In this document: positions 23,405 to 33,326 of the stretch, in pieces
Position numbering within the stretch: position 1 is the stretch's first letter
Layout: each line of letters begins with the position of its first letter
Assembly: GCA_904066235.2 (NCBI GenBank)
Contig: CAJFCV020000003.1
Coordinates: 12,462,001 to 12,526,000, forward strand
DNA length: 64,000 nucleotides
Direction of reading: 5' to 3'
DNA from: Bursaphelenchus xylophilus
Lineage: Eukaryota > Nematoda > Chromadorea > Rhabditida > Aphelenchoididae
Made by a program: the position numbers and the translations under genes
Notes under the pieces: generated by a model
Seen by the model: the letters and a program-made list of their open reading frames with translations, nothing else
Told to the model about the DNA's origin: nothing
Database searches by the model: none

Positions 23405-25126
23405 TTAGTCAGAGTCATTGCTGATGGTGCCTTCGCTTCCATCATCCATAGCCATGCTTCTCTTGGGGGCCAAGTAGTTGACAGGTCCCAAGCGTTTGTG
23501 GCAGTACGAGCTGATCCTCAAGCAAGCCTCACGGGTGACCTCCTCGTCATAGGTGAGCACCAGTCGGAACCAGTTAGGGAGGTTGAAGGCCGAACCGGGC
23601 AAACAATATACCGATTCCTCGGTAATGAGTCCTTGCATGAAGTTGGTCTCCTCGCCAAAGATGTCCTTGTCGAAGCCCACCATCATGTACATAGCACCCT
23701 GAGGGCGGAGGGGCTTCAATCCGGGAACTCGGCTCAAAACTTCGTAGACAACGGCGGCATTTCGGGCAATGACGTCCTTGATGTTGTCGAAGTACTCTTC
23801 TGGAGTGTCTCTCAAGATCTTGGGCAGAGCTCCTTGAATCAAAGCGCAAGGGCCAACAATCTTCTGGGAGAGGGCGATCATTCCCTTCTTGACTTCGGTC
23901 AAAACTCCGTATCTGTCATGGACAATAGCCCATCCCAATCGCCAGCCGGGCACCAAGTATCGCTTGGCGATTCCGTCAACAGAGATGATTGGAACCTTGG
24001 GAGAGAGAGTGGCCATTGGATGGAAGACGGCTCCGTCGTAGGTCAAGTCACCGTAGATCTCGTCGGCAATGATGACCAATTTGTGTTTGAAGGCGAGTCG
24101 GAGAATCTGCTCCAAATGGTGCTTGGGGAAGACAACTCCAGTGGGATTTGAGGGGTTGTTGACGATGATGGCGCGGGTGTCGGCGTCAATCAGCGACTCC
24201 AAATGCTCCAAGTCAATAAGGCCTCCGTCATTCATCTTCAAGTTGTACTGTTTGGTGTGGATTCCGTTGGGTTGGCAGAGAGTGTTGTACAGAGGGAATC
24301 CTGGCGCTGGCACCAAGATGTTCTCTCCGGGATCGGCCAACGCCACAATGGCCATGTCGAGGGCATGAGAAGCGCCCGACGCCAAGATGACGTCATCGGC
24401 GGTGAAGCGAGCTTCAGGAGTGGAGAATTTCTCAACCACAGCGTCGCGCGCCTCAGCCACTCCAACAGCTGGACCATAGCCGTCATGTTTGTGGGCATCA
24501 ACGACCTCATGGATGGCGTCGATGGCGGCTTGGCTGGGTGGAAGGTTGCCGGTAAGTGTGGGATCTCCCAAATTCAGCCTGATTGGAGCTTTGGCCGGGT
24601 TCGGGGGCACGGCCAGACTGTCGCAGATTTTGCGGATCGGGTTTACGGTCTCTTGGGCATGGCGAGACGCCTTCATTGGGGTCCATTCGCGTTTCTCGGA
24701 ACGGCGTTTGGGCTGAAAAAGAGTCATTAGGAAAAGTAGTAAATAATTGTAAAGGTGGTAAGTCAATTTTTGAGGCGGATTTGGTAATAAAGTTTGGAGT
24801 AATTTAATCGAAAAAGAAAGAAAGAAAGTTGTGTTTTATGGTTCTGAATTTGAGAAAAAAAATATTTTATGCCCTAAGGGCTTTTTTGATCAAAAAATAG
24901 AAAAAAATCAAAAAATCAAACTATCGAAAAATTAGATTAATAAACTTACAATAGCAACTTTGCTGACACTTGGCAATGACTCATGAAGTCCGTACAATGG
25001 GTTCTTCCCGTAACTGGCTTCACGTCTCGAGCGCTCCAACGACTTTTTGTTCTTCAACGAGTGCGTCCGAGGCAACTCGTCGGGCCCCAAACTCTTGGGC
25101 CGGGGACTGTAATAATAACTCGACAT
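23405..25126 (-). CDS. tatn-1: tyrosine aminotransferase
   Basis: Two exons, 24950-25126 and 23405-24712, join in phase 0 to give 494 residues. The enzyme transfers the amino group of tyrosine to 2-oxoglutarate with PLP, giving 4-hydroxyphenylpyruvate, the first step of tyrosine breakdown. Fold-type I aminotransferase landmarks are all present: YGPAVG near 138-143, NPSNPTG at 245-251, ADEIYGD with Asp276 and Tyr279 contacting PLP, the Schiff-base lysine in GIAKRYLVPGWRLGW at 309, Arg317, and NWFRLVLTYDE near the C-terminus. The first 60 residues are Ser/Arg-rich and poorly conserved in the family, and the last 20 are an acidic tail. The ATG at 25126 lies three bases after TTCGTTCAG, a likely trans-splice acceptor. 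A single intron is few for this gene. The frame's own upstream ATG at 24766 is intronic and rejected. Confidence 0.95.
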
Positions 25127-25262
25127 TTTCTGAACGAATCAAGTAGCAGGCAGTAGCAGTCGAATCTGTATGTAGATTAGGTTCACTGAACAAACTGATG
25201 TCCACCATGCAACGGATCGGCGTATTTATAGGGGCGCGGGGTTGTAGCCGGACGCTCCGCCC
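25127..25262 (-). promoter_or_regulatory. tatn-1 core promoter
   Basis: On the minus strand, GGGGCGGAGC (GC-box like) is followed by CCCCTATAAATACGCC. TATAAATA occupies 25223-25230, about 95 bases before the ATG, so transcription should begin near 25190-25200. The acceptor TTCGTTCAG at 25130-25138 then allows trans-splicing of the leader. Positions are seen; function is inferred. Confidence 0.6.
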
Positions 25263-26390
25263 CACTATAACTTGGCGGCGACGAAACGTCGAGCGCTTTC
25301 AACGAATCGCTTCGATCTTCGGAACGCAAAAGAATGACGAAATGATGAAACTCTTCGGGTGCGCACTAATCGAACCGCAATGGCGACGAGAGAGTGTACA
25401 AAGAGTGGAGAGACAAGTGAATATCGCGAAGAGTGAATAGAAATTGGCAAAAATATCGCTGATTTTTTGCCAAACACTTTGAAAAACAGCCCCAAAACTT
25501 ACAGAACAGCCAGAAAAGAGAAGATCACAAAGATCAAAGACAAAATGCCCTAAGGGTAAATGGGAAATATAATTAAAATCAGAGAGAAATGTCTGGAAAA
25601 AAGCTTGCGAATATTGCGATTTTAGGGAAGAAACGCTTGTCCAAAGAACCCCCGACAACAAATGGCCTAACAGTTAACAAAGGCCAAGTGCGAAATCCAA
25701 AAAGAATAAAAAATATCGGACCATTGGCTTGCAAATGAAGAAATAATCGGGTTTTCGGAAGAAGTGGGGATAAAGTTGAAAATTATAGGTGTAATTTATT
25801 TTTGAGCAAATTTTGAGGATAGTAATTGCTTGAGTGACTGTATACAGTATGAGTGTTCAGTCGATAGTTTGAAATTTTTTTTGTATTAAAAATGTTATTA
25901 ATACTTGCTGATATTCAGTTAATTTTTGGCTCAAAATATCGTATGAAACAAGTAGAGTAGCAGAGAGTCTACAGAGACCTTATAGAAAGCGCGATTCTTG
26001 TCGCAGAAGCCGAACAACAGCGCTATAGATCACCAAGAACAATGAGATAAGCTTTTACTTTGCTCTTTAGAGATCGTTAAAAACTGAGAGGCTTTGAACT
26101 CTCAGAGATCACGAAAAACGATGATAGCCCGCAGAGTCTTTCTCTGATCGTGAAGCCGGCTTTTGGAACAAAGAGATCACACATCTCTCTCCGCCTTCCC
26201 GCCTTGTCCAAGCTTTCTGCCACCCTCTTCTTTTCTTGTGCTCTGTTTTATCTCATCTTTCCCTGCCTTTCTCTTCTTTTTCTTCACTTTCTCTCCGCCT
26301 TTGATCAGTTTGATCAAACAGTGGGCGGGTCGGCGTAGTCTCTAGTCTGTACCGTCCCCCTTTCTACCCCCACCCAACCCACTCCTCAAG
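25263..26390. other. tatn-1 upstream region
   Basis: No gene is supported. The minus frame at 25299-25661 is hydrophobic low complexity in the 5' flank. Around 26080-26190 several AGAGATCAC / CTCTGAGA words and a palindrome GAGAGGCTTTGAACTCTC occur; 26190-26390 is strongly pyrimidine-rich. This looks like regulatory DNA between divergent transcripts. Confidence 0.35.
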
Positions 26391-26391
26391 C

Positions 26392-26634
26392 ATGACGAAG
26401 AAATATGGGCGGCGTGAGAAAAACAGCGACCGTTTTCGGTCGGAATTGGTCTCGCGCCGCCACGCGACACAAGACCAATCGCCCGTCCTCCTCATTTCCC
26501 ATCAACTCTGCCGCCTCTCTGTTGATGGATCGTCGTTGATAACCGGGCTGACGACACAGCCGCAGTCTTTTTGTTTTCAACACGTGGGTTTCGATGAAAC
26601 GGCGATGAAGGGGGCGGAGCGGAGCGGCGTTTGA
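26392..26634 (+). CDS. possible 80-residue protein, unknown
   Basis: ATG at 26392 lies one base after a long pyrimidine tract ending CCCACTCCTCAAG, a plausible trans-splice acceptor. The frame has no lysine-rich or hydrophobic bias and its codon use is coding-like. The minus strand is open over 26386-26661 as well, also with good codons, so strand is uncertain. No family recognised. A GC-rich promoter would look similar. Confidence 0.25.
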   Translation: MTKKYGRREKNSDRFRSELVSRRHATQDQSPVLLISHQLCRLSVDGSSLITGLTTQPQSFCFQHVGFDETAMKGAERSGV

Positions 26635-27535
26635 TGAATCGGCGCCCATTTTTAGACCCAACGTGTTTCCAATAACAAAACAGAAATTCAGCGATGGGAA
26701 AACGAGAGGAATGGAGAGAACGGAGAGATCAGAGAGAGTCGAGAGTCTCTACGTGCCTGAGGGCCGGAAAAGCAGTAAGACCAAAAACCAAACAAATAAA
26801 CCGTCTATAGTAAGGGACCGGATGTTCAAGAAGATCAGTGAGAGCATGAAATTCGCGGAACTCATGGTCTGATGTCGTATTTGGGACAATTATGACATCA
26901 GTTATATTACACTTGATATTAAAGCAGGAGCTTTGGAAAAGCGATGTGTTTACTTGTCTATGATGACAAATTACTGGTTTTTTTGGCATTTGTGACTCTC
27001 ATATAATCTTGTATTCGACTGCCAATAGCTGTTTTGTCACTACATAACATCAAATAGCATTTTTTTGGCGTTGTATTGAAAATCGATTATATCGCAAAAA
27101 ATCTCAAAATTTCGTCATCTTGATTGAAAAAATCTCCTTTTTGGAAAGCTATGGGATTTATCAGCCGTAACTACTGCATATAAGGCCATTTTTCCTCGAA
27201 AATTTTTTGATTTCGGCAGCTTTTTTTCGCAAAACAATGCACAAGGTAGATCCAAAAAATCTCAAAAATCTTATTTCCAAACAAGCTTGTAAATTGTTGA
27301 GTAAACAAATCTCAATTGTCACCCGATTATTCAAAATGTAGTTTAGTCATTTCTGCGTTCCCCATTTTGATTACCGTCGGTTAGGCTAAAGATTTGACAA
27401 AAAAGCCCTTGTTACATCATTTTTGTTTGCGAAGACAAAAAAAATTGTCTTCAAAAAATCTAAAAAATAAATAATTCTTCCTGCAGGCTACTGTATCGTT
27501 TCATTGAATCGTCGATTTTTTTTTTGTTTTCTATT
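26635..27535. other. no gene; GAGA-like tract then AT-rich DNA
   Basis: 26690-26760 is rich in GAGA words (AACGGAGAGATCAGAGAGAG), possibly regulatory. The remainder is AT-rich with many AAAATCTCAAAA phrases and no credible ORF. Confidence 0.3.
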
Positions 27536-27539
27536 TTGG

Positions 27540-27700
27540 CGACTGCACAGTGCAAGGGTTCAGCCGGCTGCACGATGCGAAAAGAAACAAGCTGTTGGGT
27601 GGGTTGGTGGAACTTTGGTTATTAATTTTGCGAGCACATGATGAAACTGGAGCGGAAGGATGATGTAAGAGTGGGTACTGTGGGAAATAGCTTGTGTTGA
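27540..27700 (+). repeat. second arm of the inverted repeat flanking tatn-1
   Basis: CTGCACAGTGCAAGGGTTCA, CGATGCGAAAAGAAACAA, TTGCGAGCACATGATGAAAC and GTACTGTGGGAAATAGCTTG occur in the same order as the complement of 22180-22335. Arms are diverged, with small indels. Confidence 0.6.
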
Positions 27701-28226
27701 CACACAAAAAAAAACGATTTTTTTATTGAAAAATGTAGAAAAATGGGATTTTTTTTGGGGTTTTGTCGCTATAACTTCGTTGTTGTTGTCATATATGGTC
27801 TCCCATTTCGTTTAGGGATTATTATCATTGTTGGTTTTGATTCTGAAGTAAAAAATATGATTTTTTCATTTTTGAAAAATGAGATTTGTTGATTTTCATG
27901 CCTTCATTTTTTCATAGTTTTATCAAAATTAAGTCTAGAAACGCAAGGAAACCTACTTTATCACAAATTTTTTTATTTTCAGAATCAAAAAAATCTCAAT
28001 TTTACACTGTTTTTTCAATATTTTAACTCTCTCGCAACTCCATAAATTTGACCCCTCTCAATTTCGCGCTTATGAAATCAACTTCCTTTTTCGTATACGT
28101 GACATTTCCAACTTCCTCAATTGCATCAAACAAAACCACTATTACTCATCAACAACATTTCTTGACCTGTCTCGGACACCCGCATTCGCCCATTTCCAAT
28201 CTCTGATCGCCATCTTTTATCGCTCG
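27701..28226. other. no gene recognised
   Basis: AT-rich to 28020, then more mixed; nothing with coding character before the frame at 28227. Confidence 0.3.
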
Positions 28227-28582
28227 ATGCAAATTTCCCCCTTTTGCATCATGCTTTCGTCATCCTCTCCCAATTTCATCATCCCCATCGCGCGGCCCTC
28301 TCATTTTTTGAGAGCAATGTTTTTTTCGCCGACAAAATTTCGTCGACGCATTTCGTCGACAGCGGGCGAAAATTATAAGCATGATGCAGTCGGCGGGCGG
28401 TGTGTGTTATCGCGCGACGACGGTCGCCGCTTTTTCGGACTCGCTGTCCACGAAATGCACCGGCGTGAAAAAAAAGCGGGCGAGAGCGATTGGAACGGCG
28501 ACGGGTTCAGGTGGCGAGAACGGAACGACCCCAAACAAAAGTTGATCCGCGATAACACAGAGGTCAATCATATGGTAGAGGG
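28227..28582 (+). CDS. possible first exon of an unknown gene
   Basis: An open frame of about 118 codons runs to a strong donor GAGGG|GTGAGTGG at 28582/28583; without splicing it ends two codons later. The second half (from about 28380) is GC-rich with codon use like the confident exons and encodes a charged segment (DDGRRFFGLAVHEMHRR). A start at MFFSPTKF is equally possible. The next exon is not found; downstream DNA is a dense block of fold-back elements. No domain recognised. Confidence 0.35.
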
Positions 28583-28645
28583 GTGAGTGGAGGGCTGATT
28601 GAGGCGGGGGAAGAATGATGGAACACAGTTTTGGTTTGTGGTTTA

Positions 28646-28804
28646 TATCAGTCTGTCGGAAAAAAAACGGCGGATTGTCGCAGCGAAATGTCTCGCCTCA
28701 CCGCTGTCGCGCACCAAATGCCAAGCCGCGGCTTCCAGTCGCACAGCGATGATTGGCGATTTCGAGGCGCGAAGATCCGCCGTTTTTTTCCCGACAGACC
28801 GATA
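28646..28804. mobile_element. MITE family A, CGGCGGAT variant
   Basis: TATCAGTCTGTCGGAAAAAA and TTTTTCCCGACAGACCGATA, with ACGGCGGATTGTCGC inside the termini and its complement at the other end. First element of the 28.6-31.0 kb cluster. Confidence 0.8.
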
Positions 28805-28863
28805 CGACGGAGATTGGGGGGCCGAAAGAATGCAGGGGGCAGATTTTGGGGGGAATGGAAAGT

Positions 28864-29134
28864 TACTAGTCGGGACAAAAAGTCCTGATAATTTTGCACC
28901 GTGCGGATTTGAACGTTTTGGGTTGTCGCTGCGAAAATCGCGAAAAAAAGTGTTTTGCACGGTGCATTTGACCCGAAAAGTGCATTTGCACAGTGCATTT
29001 TTGTTTGTGTTTGCCTTACGTCGCGCGCGATTCCCCATTTTTCGGAGCGACAAATCGTTTTTTCAGAGTGCGACAAAAACCGCGCAAAATCTGCACGGTG
29101 CAAAATTATCAGGACTTTTTGTCCCGACTAGTAC
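28864..29134. mobile_element. fold-back element, family D
   Basis: TACTAGTCGGGACAAAAAGT and CTTTTTGTCCCGACTAGTAC are near-perfect inverted termini. Subterminal GATAATTTTGCACCGTGC and its complement GCACGGTGCAAAATTATC extend the pairing. Interior holds TGCAC-N-GTGCA words and GTCGC motifs. Confidence 0.8.
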
Positions 29135-29167
29135 TATCAAAAAAAAGCACTCAAATCATGCATGAAG

Positions 29168-29555
29168 ATACTAGTCGCGACATAAAGTCCGTATCAGTCA
29201 GTCGGGAAAATAACGGCGGATCGTCGCGCCTCCGAATCGCCCATCATCGCTTTGCGACGGCGGCCGTAGCTGGAGATTTGGTGCGCGATAGCGGCGAGGC
29301 GAGACATTTTGCTGCGACGACCCACCGTTATTTTCCCGACAGACTGATAGAATTTTTCGCGGCCCCCAAATTCCGTCGCGCTCCGAAATGTTGATTTGTC
29401 GCTGCGAAAAACGGTAATCGCGCGCGACAATAAGGCAAAATCAACAAAATTGCTCAGTGCAAAATGTGTTTTCGGGTGAATGCACAGTGCAAAATGCTTT
29501 TTCGGGTTTATGCACAGTGCAGAAAATTCTACGGACTTTATGTCGCGACTAGTAC
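29168..29555. mobile_element. fold-back element, family D, carrying a nested MITE
   Basis: ATACTAGTCGCGACATAAAG and CTTTATGTCGCGACTAGTAC are the termini. A complete family A MITE (29192-29349) is inserted close to the left end, so family A was mobile after this element arrived. Confidence 0.8.
29192..29349. mobile_element. MITE family A nested in a family D element
   Basis: TATCAGTCAGTCGGGAAAAT and ATTTTCCCGACAGACTGATA bound the CGGCGGATCGTCGC variant. A TA pair lies at each edge, consistent with TA target duplication. Confidence 0.8.
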
Positions 29556-29779
29556 TACTAGGCGTTCCAGAAAGTGCGTGCACCCTTCGTCGCAAATTTT
29601 CCGCACTGTGCATTTGACCTTTTGCACCGTGCAATTCAAAAATCGCAGCGACATAAGCTTTTTTCAACTCTGTCGCCGCGCATTTTTGACGCGCGACGAC
29701 AATTGCACAGTGCAAAAAGAAGAAAAATGCACTGTGCGCCGCGAAAAAAAGTGCACTCACTTTCTGGAACGACTAGTAT
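29556..29779. mobile_element. fold-back element, family B
   Basis: TACTAGGCGTTCCAGAAAGT and CACTTTCTGGAACGACTAGT bound 224 bp with inverted GCACTGTGCA / GCACAGTGCA pairs. It abuts family D on the left and family C on the right. Confidence 0.8.
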
Positions 29780-30075
29780 TAGCATTTTCACGAAGTGCCT
29801 GGACATCATTTCGCTTTCGCACAGTGCATCTTGAACCTTTGTCGCCAACGCACTGTGAAATTTCCCGTTTTCGCACCGTGCAAACCTCAGAAAAGCCGAT
29901 TGCACTGTGCACATTCTCGCGGAGGCGCAGTTGAGAAAAGCTTACGTCGCAGCGATATTTCAAATGCACAGTGCAAAACCAAAAAAAAGGTCAATGCACG
30001 GTGCAAAAAATCGGGGGCCTTTGTGCACAGTGCGATTCGCGACAAATATCCAGGCACTTTGTGAAAATGCTAATA
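29778..30075. mobile_element. fold-back element, family C
   Basis: TTAGCATTTTCACGAAGTGC and GCACTTTGTGAAAATGCTAA bound about 298 bp; subterminal CTGGACAT / ATCCAG continues the inverted symmetry. At least nine TGCAC-N-GTGCA words inside. Confidence 0.8.
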
Positions 30076-30270
30076 GTCCTTCCGGAAAGTCGCCGGACGG
30101 AAAGCGGCGACATGCACTGTGAGAAAAAACTCAGGGTGCGAGCGACAGCTCGAAAAAGCTTATTGCACAGTGCAAAAAGCCAAAAATTGCACAGTGCAAA
30201 GTGAACTTTCGATTTCGCGGAGTGCATGTCGCCGATTTCCGTCCGGCGACTTTCCGGAAGGACTAGTACT
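30072..30270. mobile_element. fold-back element, family E
   Basis: TAGTCCTTCCGGAAAGTCGC and GCGACTTTCCGGAAGGACTA are a near-perfect inverted pair; CGGACGGAAAGCGGCGACAT and its complement continue inward. It is the best-preserved family E copy in the window. Confidence 0.8.
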
Positions 30271-30622
30271 AGTCGCGACATAAAGTCCTGACACATTTTG
30301 CACCGTGCGAAAGTTCGGGGTTTGGACGTCGCGCCCCCAAATTCATTTTGCACCGTGCATTCTTCTTTCATTTCATCCGCACTGTGCATCTTTTCGCATT
30401 TGTCGCCGCGATTTCCCCTTTTTGCACTAGCGACTTGCAAAACCCGAACTTTCGCACCGTGCATTCTTCATTCATTTCGCATTTGTCGCCGCGATTTCCC
30501 GTTTTTGCGCTAGCGACGTGCACTTTCGCGCGCGACAAACCCGAATTTGGGGGCGCGACGTCCAAATCCCGAACTTTCGCACGGTGCAAAATGTGTCAGG
30601 ACTTTATGGCGCGACTAGTACT
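30267..30622. mobile_element. fold-back element, family D
   Basis: ACTAGTCGCGACATAAAGTC and GACTTTATGGCGCGACTAGT, with CCTGACACATTTTGCACC paired to its complement. Interior holds a repeated block (CGCCGCGATTTCCC...TTTTGC) near 30400 and 30490. Confidence 0.75.
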
Positions 30623-30782
30623 GTATCAGTCCGTAAGCAAAATAATGAGCACAATATCGCGGCGCCGATAACTTCGCTCAAGTGAAAAGAAATTTAATTT
30701 CGCCGCGACACAATTCATTTTCTCGGCAACGATGCGATTTTCGATGCGACAGAGTGCTCATTACTTTCCCGACAGGCTGATG
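30623..30782. mobile_element. MITE family A
   Basis: TATCAGTCCGTAAGCAAAAT and TTACTTTCCCGACAGGCTGA bound a typical ATAATGAGCAC copy, directly after the preceding family D element. Confidence 0.75.
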
Positions 30783-31050
30783 GCCCGTTCGCAAAGTGGC
30801 TGGAGTGATTTTGGCGACATGCACTGCGCAAAGACATATGTCGTTAACATAGCACTCTTCAATTTCTTGCTTTTTTGCACGGTGCAATAGGCTCTTTTGG
30901 GCTGTCGCTTGCGCCGTTCTTTTTTGCACAGTGCATGTCTCCAAAGTGACTTTCAGAACGGACTCTCAGTCTGTCGGGAAAATAATGAGCACTAAAGTCG
31001 CATCGCCGCCGAGAAAATGAACAGTGTCGCAGCAAAACCAAAGCCCGTTC
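30782..31050. mobile_element. family F fold-back element and truncated MITE
   Basis: GGCCCGTTCGCAAAGTGGCT pairs with AGTGACTTTCAGAACGGACT (30782-30965). A truncated family A left half (CAGTCTGTCGGGAAAATAAT) follows at 30967 and stops where another family F-like end (GCCCGTTCGGAAAATTTCCG) begins at about 31041. Confidence 0.6.
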
Positions 31051-32092
31051 GGAAAATTTCCGGATGAAATATTGAGCTTTTGGTTTGATGTGCATCATTT
31101 AACCTTCAACTCTGACTCATCGTTTATCAAATTTCATGTCAATTTTCGGAGTTGTTACTAAGTAACAAGGTTGTTACAAATGTATCCCAAAAGATGACGC
31201 AGCTGTGAATCATGATTTTGGATAAGCATGATGATACAATATGTATACATTACGATGACTAACTTCTCAATATTACCAAAGTAGACATCGTACATTCTAA
31301 TGGAATCGTTAAAGCTGTTCTTCGTGCTTTATCTTGAGTTGCTACTGAATGACTTTTCCCCTTCATCTTTATCACTTCATTTTTCAAATTTCGCAGGATG
31401 TTTAACCATGCTGTTTGATGAGATAAGCAACAGGAACACCTAAAAATAGTAAACACGCTGATCGATCGAGGGGAATTGCATCATTTGTTAAGACCACCGA
31501 CAAAAAAACGAGCGAAAACACGAAACATCAGGGTGAGAAAGAGATGATGGGTGGTCGAAAAAGTGAAACATCATAATCTTATGTCAAACTTTAAAAATAG
31601 ATAGCAAAACCCTTACGGTAATTTAGATTTCGCCATTACACATCAGTCTAAGGGGAAAATAATGTGGATTGGCGCCTTGGAACCGCCCGTCATCGCCTTG
31701 CGACGGCTAACCGCGTCTATTCATTTGCTCCACGGCAGCGGCGAGGCGAAAAATTTTTCTGCGACAATTCCACTTTATTTTCCCGACAGACTAAAATAAG
31801 ATAAAATGTCATCCTTTTTACATTAAACCTTTTCATTACTTATTTTTTTCATTTTTCTTTTTTTATCACCCACATGGTGATAAAAACACTTTTTTTTGTG
31901 TGATAGTGTAAAACATATGACCCAATTAGTCAAGATGTAAACTACTCCTTTATTTTTACCCTTTTTTGAGCACTTTACATCAAGATTTACAGCTGTTATT
32001 TTATAATTACAACAATAGTAATTGTAATTACAGTTTTTTTCTTGTTCTTGAAGAATGATTAGGAAAAATCGATTTTAGATAATTAACCCTTT
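31051..32092. other. gene-free, one MITE
   Basis: A family A copy lies at about 31642-31798 (CATCAGTCTAAGGGGAAAAT to TTATTTTCCCGACAGACTAA). The rest is AT-rich and without a supported gene; the 65-codon minus frame at 31259-31456 has no recognisable features. Confidence 0.4.
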
Positions 32093-32096
32093 CCGG

Positions 32097-33326
32097 ACGA
32101 GTCGGCACGTACTGGTAAAAATGAAAGAGGGTACCCTACTGAGTAACGGCATAATAGTGGTTCAGCCCATCCAAGCGTTATTTGGGACTTACGACAAAAA
32201 ATGTCCTAAAAAGTACCCCCACTCGACATATCACTTTTAATATTTTTGCGACAAGCTGTAAATTAGAAACTACCCCTAAATTAAAGTCGAGGAGTCCTAG
32301 TATTGTTACATCCAAGAACCGTCCAAATCGGAGCACTATAGGATTTGTTATCGATTTTTGGAAATTGAATTTTTAATTTTGGTCAATTTTGGACCTAAAA
32401 TCAAGTATATCTTCCGCCGGTATCAACCATTTCGGTCCAAATGTGGTTTTTCCGAATCTATTGTGATGCTAGCTTCTTCCTAGAATGATTCCAGAAAAAA
32501 CCTATGAGGCATAATTCTGTAAAACGCAGAAATGTTGAAAGTTTAAAGGTTTGATCGTATAAAATGTCGCCGCGAGCCGAGAAGGGACGGGCGCAGCTCG
32601 AAACCAGAAAAGATTTAAAAATTTTTTGACAAGTTTGATTTTAGCGTGAAACCAAATTAAACTCGATTGAAATTGCCTGAAAACAGAGTAAAAATATAAA
32701 AATGACATTTAGGTAATGTTTGCGTGCTATTTCTGCCTGTATTTCGTGTTGAAATCAGCTTTTCGACACTAAAATAATATTTCTCGAAGAAAAAATTATT
32801 ATTTTTTCGTTTCGAGCTGCGCCCGTCCCTTCGCGGCTCGCGGCGACATTTTATACGATCAAACCTTTAAACTTTCAACATTTCTGCGTTTTACAGAATT
32901 ATGCCTCATAGGTTTTTTCTGGAATCATTCTAGGAAGAAGCTAGCATCACAATAGATTCGGAAAAACCACATTTGGACCGAAATGGTTGATACCGGCGGA
33001 AGATATACTTGATTTTAGGTCCAAAATTGACCAAAATTAAAAATTCAATTTCCAAAAATCGATAACAGATCCTATAGTGCTCCGATTTGGACGGTTCTTG
33101 GATGTAACAATACTAGGACTCCTCGACTTTCATTTAGGGGTAGTTTCTAATTTACAGCTTGTCGCAAAAATTTTAAAAGTGATATGTCAAGTGGGGGTAC
33201 TTTTTAGGACATTTTTTGTCATAAGTCCCAAATAACGCTTCGATGGGCTGAACCACTATTATGCCGTTACTCAGTAGGGTACCCTCTTTCATTTTTACCA
33301 GTACGTGCCGACTCGTCCGGAAAGGG
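32097..33326. mobile_element. piggyBac-type MITE (TTAA-flanked foldback)
   Basis: CCCTTTCCGGACGAGTCGGC at the left and its complement GCCGACTCGTCCGGAAAGGG at the right, each flanked by TTAA (32093-32096 and 33327-33330). The two arms, about 515-520 bp each (32097-32610, 32805-33326), are inverted copies with only occasional mismatches around a loop of about 200 bp. TTAA target duplication plus a CCCTTT end is the piggyBac signature. No transposase ORF, so the element is non-autonomous. High arm identity suggests a young insertion or arm conversion. Confidence 0.85.

Noticed and set aside
23498..24151. 217-codon plus ORF, and the 175-codon ORF at 24203-24730
   Set aside because: They are antisense shadows of tatn-1, whose minus-strand frame holds the full aminotransferase motif set.
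24713..24766. tatn-1 start at the in-frame ATG at 24766
   Set aside because: A strong acceptor TTTTTCAG lies between it and the conserved PKRRSEK text, and an upstream exon joins in phase with a TATA box and leader acceptor in front.
28599..29165. 188-codon plus-strand ORF, and the 188-codon minus ORF at 29194-29760
   Set aside because: Both are translations of adjacent fold-back elements; the FPD, SVGK and CTVQ words are MITE termini and palindromes read in frame.
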